The notes under the pieces: generated by a model
Told to the model about the DNA's origin: nothing
The model's input: only the letters and a program-made list of their open reading frames with translations
The model's database searches: none
Made by a program: the position numbers and the translations under genes
In this document: one piece after another, positions 18,945 through 22,064 of the stretch
How the letters are laid out: every line of letters begins with the position of its first letter
Position numbering within the stretch: position 1 is the first letter of the stretch
From: Mortierella sp. BCC40632
Lineage: Eukaryota > Mortierellomycota > Mortierellomycetes > Mortierellales > Mortierellaceae
DNA length: 22,064 bases
NCBI GenBank assembly: GCA_011634665.1
Contig: WAEK01000044.1
Location: forward strand, 22,501-44,564
Reading direction: 5' to 3'

Positions 18945-19150
18945 ACCTCTGCCCTAGTTGTAGTCCCTGCCTTTGACTTGCCCCCTCTGCGGGTGCTCAT
19001 TGTACCCTGGTCTTTTTCCTCTTCTCTGGATCGCCTTCCACCTATTCTCTTACTTTTTTTCCTTTTCCTTGGTGGATTGAGGACTAGATAGCCACGTCTG
19101 GAAAACATGGGACGGGTGCGCACAATGAATAAAACCCCTAACGGGGCCTG
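18945..19150 (+). repeat. LINE-3'-tail homologous segment leading into the right TIR
   Basis: This repeats the landmarks of 4384-4617: GCCCTAGTTGTAG, GACTTGCCCCCTCTGCGGG, CTCTTCTCTG, GGACTAGATAGCCACGTC, GGGACGGGTGCGC, AATAAAACCCC and the CCCCTAACGGGGCCT hairpin. It lies between the transposase stop and the terminal CACATATGTGAG block. Its last 100 bp are part of the TIR. Containing AATAAA, it may act as the transposase gene's 3' end. Confidence 0.85.
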
Positions 19151-19350
19151 TAAAAAAGGAAGAAAGAAAAGCTGGGACTGTAGATAAATGTGAGAGCAGA
19201 ACGTTGAGATATGTGTGAGAGTAAGCTGGAGGCCTTTTTTCAGGAGATATGTGTGAGAATAAGCGTCTCACACATATGTGAGATTAAGAAAAAAAGAGTT
19301 TGAGAGCTATTCTCACATATGACTGAGAATAAGCCGCTCACATATTTGTG
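19047..19350. repeat. Right terminal inverted repeat
   Basis: This is the reverse complement of 3243-3545, with the outer 200 bp carrying the same series of CTCACA/TGTGAG sites in mirror order. It ends at CACATATTTG against GGATTGG. The left repeat extends a few bases further into a palindromic GAGAATAGC, so the right tip may be slightly trimmed. Confidence 0.92.
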
Positions 19351-19663
19351 GGATTGGATGAGCCTGCGATAGCAGGCGACATCTAATCCCATGTGTACGA
19401 AGCATACAAAGGTATGCTGAGTAAAGGTGATACGGCCGTCTTTATTTGATTGCTAGCAAGTACTATAGATTTTTTTTTTTTTTTTTTTTTTTTATAAATA
19501 AATTTTTTTTCTCTGTGTCACTCCTTTCCTCTTTGGTCGTTTGATTGCTTGTTTTTTTTTTTTTTTTTGCGGAGGGGGGGTGGGCACCTTTACTCAGCAT
19601 ACCTTTGTATTTTCGTACACATGGGATTAGATGTCGCCTGCTATCGCAGGCTCATCCAATCCC
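19350..19663. repeat. Long foldback: ~79 bp arms around a T-rich loop
   Basis: 19350-19429 is the reverse complement of 19585-19663 with very few mismatches (one small change at GAAGCATAC versus GAAAATAC). Each arm holds nested hairpins, GCCTGC-GATA-GCAGGC and AGCATAC-AAAG-GTATGCT. The ~155 bp loop carries T runs of about 23 and 16 nt and a GGAGGGGGGG stretch. It lies between the MULE right end and the DIRS recombinase stop codon, so it probably belongs to the DIRS 3' end. Confidence 0.92.
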
Positions 19664-19710
19664 CATAAGTATACTTCGCATACGACAGTATGCTTCTTAA
19701 AGGTGATACT
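19664..19710. repeat. Recombination-site-like repeat beside the DIRS recombinase
   Basis: The block TTCGCATACGACAGTATGC followed by TAAAGGTGATAC (about 19675-19709) resembles GAAGCATACAAAGGTATGC followed by TAAAGGTGATAC at 19400-19433. Both consist of a GCATAC/GTATGC inverted repeat with a 4-nt centre and a shared outer box. The stop of the recombinase lies immediately to the right, at 19711. Confidence 0.7.
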
Positions 19711-20604
19711 TCAGAGAGGCCCTTGATTCAATAACATCGATGTAAAGTTCGTCTTAGACATCCGGTATCTTCGGTAGAAAACTTCGAAGGTATTGGGTGA
19801 TGCCCAATTGCCACGAGTAATAACGTCTTCTAGGGAGGCACCCTTCATGAGAGCATTGGAAGCGCCAGCGGATCGTGTTGCGTGGGCTGTGACCTTGAGA
19901 CCCGAAGTTGTCATAGTTGTCTTTATCCATCTTGCTATCGTTTGATCGGAGGCTTGATTGATTGTACGGAGGGTCGGATGTTGTGAACAGTAAGTCTCGT
20001 GAGTTGATAGGACAGCCTCGTCTGTCTTCTCTCGTACGGTATTCAATGAAGCACGCTACCGGGCAGAGGGTGGAGTCATGGTGGGCATCCACGTGGAAGG
20101 GCTTTGATAATGGGTCGGCCCCCTCGGCGTTCTTTAGGGGAAAGAATGCTACCTGTAAGAGTGTTCTTGGAGACTGAGAGGGATCTGGGATCGATACGGT
20201 GCAAGTCGGATGATCGTGAGAACGTGGTGATAGCTAGGAGCCATGCGAGCTTGCGGCGCAAGTTGTAGTCTGATAGGCCCTTGTTAGGACCCCACTGTGC
20301 CAAAGTCTTTAGGACAGGTGAGATATCAAAAGGTGCGGCAGTCAGTTCCTTCGGCGTTGCTTGAGATGAGGCAGAGGCAATGACCTTGGAGAGAATTGAT
20401 GGGCTAGCCTTGGTCCTTGGCTGTAATTCTCTGACTGCCGAGAGGTAAAGCTTGATGGAGCTCGGGGCGGAGCCATTGCTGGAGCGGTACGCGAGGTAGT
20501 TGGCTATGGAAACATCGGAAGCGTTGAAGGGATCGACATTGTTGGATCTTGACCATGAGACCCAGGCTCTTTTGGGCTGACTGATAGTTCCTATGTCTGC
20601 TAGT
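19711..20604 (-). pseudogene. DIRS-type tyrosine recombinase, frameshifted
   Basis: DIRS elements integrate with a tyrosine recombinase instead of a DDE integrase. Reading leftwards from about 20604, an N-terminal SAM-like helical segment (SIANYLAYRSSNG, SSIKLYLSAVREL) is followed by FSRSSDLHRID (first catalytic Arg, about 20220), KERRGGRP, then HATRSAGAS (His and second Arg, about 19880), GNWAS and FEVFYRRYRM with the likely nucleophilic Tyr. The protein ends LLNQGPL at 19711. All catalytic landmarks are visible, but the frame changes twice, near 20085 and near 19985, so the sequence as read does not encode one protein. It is in the same orientation as the upstream RT-RNase H and downstream of it, the usual DIRS order. 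Confidence 0.88.
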
Positions 20605-22064
20605 TGACAAGGAAGGGGTGATAATCAGGTCCTGAGTTGCTGCCTCCATGCCCAACTCTTGGAATTGATGCCTCGAGATACGCCACGCGGTCAAACTCCA
20701 CTTGTGATTCCTGAGAGGGTGTGCTTGAGACGATCGTGGGATCACCGCGCGTCGAGGAAGGCTCAAAGGCTGGTCGCAATTCATCTTGAGTAGTGTAGGG
20801 TACCACGGAGCCGAAGGCCAATCTGGGGTGATCAACGTTATTGTGGCGCGTTCTCTTCGCAGCTTTCTGAGAATTGTCGGGATCAGCGCCCACGGGGTTG
20901 GCATACGGGTTCTTCCACTGGCGCCATTTCTGCGTGAGAGCGTTTGAGGCGACTGCTGTTGGATCCGGACGCCACGAGTAATACAGGGGAGCTGGTGGTT
21001 GATCCGGTCGGCGAATAGGTCGATGTCGTGTGAGCCCCATCGTTTCTCGATCATGTTGAACCACTGTCGGTGAAGCATCCACTGGTGTTTCTCTGGGGAC
21101 ATCCGTGATTGTCGGTCTGCTATCCCATTGTCTCGTCCTGGGATGTGCTCTGCAATGACTTTTATCCGTCTTTCGAGGGGCCCAGTCCCATAGCTCCGTT
21201 GCTATGTTGGATAGAGATTGGGATCGAGTCCCTCCCATGTGATTGATATAAGCAATGGCAGTCGTGTTGTCGGAGCGGACCTTGATGGTGACATCCTTCA
21301 GGTGTGGGAGAGACTGGAGGGTGAGGTGGACTGCTAAGAGTTCTTTGTGGTTGATGTGAAGGTCGGTCTCGTCGTCCCGCCAGTGGCCCCCGAACTGGAG
21401 TTCCTTGTAATGGGCTCCCCATCCCGTGTCCGAGGCATCCGTTGTGACAGTCTCTGAGGGATCGGCAGGAAGAAATGATCTCCCGTTCCAGCGTTGAAGG
21501 TTGTCGATCCACCATCGGAGCTCTTCCTGACTGGTCTCCGAGCTGGGTTTGGTAATCCCAATCCCGACTCGATCGAAGGTTCTGGATCTTCAAGAATAGT
21601 AGAGAACGCGTGCGGAGTTGGGCTGGGAATATGGCGCAGGTTGTTGAGTGAAGAAGACCGATCAAGGAAGCCAGTTGTCTCGTGGTCGCCGTGCCCTTGT
21701 CCAAGATGTGTTGAGCTGATCGAATCACGTTTCGAACCTTGTCGCGTGGGAGGCGGATCTCCATCGTTTTGGTGTTGATCACATATCCCAAGTGTTGCAT
21801 CGTTTGAGAGGGGTTGAATGATGACTTCTCGGGGTTCACTCTGAGTCCTAGAGCCGCCATCTTCTCGCAGATGATTTTTTGGTGTTCTTGATCGCCTCTT
21901 CTCGAGATCGAGAGAGAATGATAAAAGTCGTCCAAGTATCCGTATATCCGAATGCCCTGCTTCCTTGCCCAGGTTAGTATCGGTTTTAGGACCTTTGAAA
22001 ACACGATTGGAGAAGATGTTAGACCGAAAGGGAGCACTTTGAACTGGTACTTCTTTCCTCCCAG
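20605..22064 (-). pseudogene. DIRS-type reverse transcriptase and RNase H, 5' partial, frameshifted
   Basis: The frame enters from the right edge with the reverse transcriptase palm: FKVLPFGLTSSP, then GYLDDF with the two catalytic Asp at 21927-21932, then LGLRVNPEKS and LGYVINT. RNase H follows in a shifted frame: VTTDASDTGWGAHY (Asp near 21437), NHKELLAVHLTL and KVRSDNTTAIAYIN. A C-terminal linker typical of DIRS elements follows, with HDIDLFADRINHQLPLYYSW, PWALIPTIL and PDWPSAPWYP. At least four frame changes separate these blocks (near 21560, 21180, 21000 and 20900). It supplies cDNA synthesis for the DIRS copy. The gag and upstream RT parts lie beyond the window. Confidence 0.9.

Larger units (their letters stand above)
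3243..19350 (+). mobile_element. ~16 kb MuDR/MULE-type element with ~300 bp TIRs and Fanzor cargo
   Basis: Long, highly similar inverted repeats at 3243-3545 and 19047-19350 enclose a MULE transposase gene that ends about 190 bp inside the right repeat. A Fanzor gene lies directly upstream of it. Fanzor genes riding in MuDR, Mariner, Helitron and other eukaryotic transposons are an established association. The left half holds retroelement fragments, a minisatellite and two unknown small genes, which may be captured DNA or later insertions. I could not find a 8-11 bp target-site duplication. The left repeat runs into AGCTTTTTCC and the right into GGATTGGATG, so the exact ends are uncertain to several bases. 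Whether the whole 16 kb moves as one unit is inferred from the TIR pair. Confidence 0.72.

Noticed and set aside
3230..19360. Target-site duplication for the large element
   Set aside because: Bases outside the left TIR (AGCTATTC region) and the right TIR (GGATTGGATG) do not match at any offset tested by eye, so no duplication is reported.

Overview
This is a eukaryotic window built almost entirely of mobile and repetitive DNA. Short GT-AG introns (about 73-125 nt), AATAAA signals, long A and T runs and the element families present fit a eukaryote. An early-diverging fungus (Mucoromycota-like) is my best guess, at low confidence. There are no bacterial operons, RNA genes or CRISPR arrays.

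Layout. 1-830: left flank with one open but unrecognised partial reading frame and a small foldback. 830-3020: strand-asymmetric low-complexity DNA that switches from C/T-rich to G/A-rich near 1875, plus a ~255 bp higher-order repeat carrying a foldback, then a 19-bp tandem array. About 3243-19350: a ~16 kb element with ~300 bp terminal inverted repeats (TIRs), each loaded with a CACATATGTGAG-type motif. Inside it, left to right, are 3' ends of a non-LTR retrotransposon (3546-4806), an unknown minus-strand zinc-finger/coiled-coil gene (5247-6038), a 1.7 kb 20-bp minisatellite (6290-7998), a small unknown gene ending in an AATAAA/poly-A retroposon-like tail (8880-9436), more tandem repeats, a multi-exon Fanzor nuclease gene (about 10.6-15.6 kb) and a MuDR/MULE-type transposase gene (15554-18857). 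19350-22064: an ~80 bp foldback, then a minus-strand DIRS-type retroelement with tyrosine recombinase, RNase H and reverse transcriptase that runs off the right edge.

How the genes work together. The MULE transposase (FAR1-type zinc finger, DDE core, SWIM finger) would recognise the TIRs and move the element. The Fanzor is an RNA-guided RuvC nuclease of the TnpB lineage, a known passenger of eukaryotic DNA transposons. The two genes are in tandem, and the Fanzor frame runs without a stop into the first transposase exon, so a fused or read-through product is possible. The coding parts of the Fanzor, MULE, LINE and DIRS all carry single-base frameshifts, many at homopolymers. This means either decay of all copies or uncorrected assembly indels.
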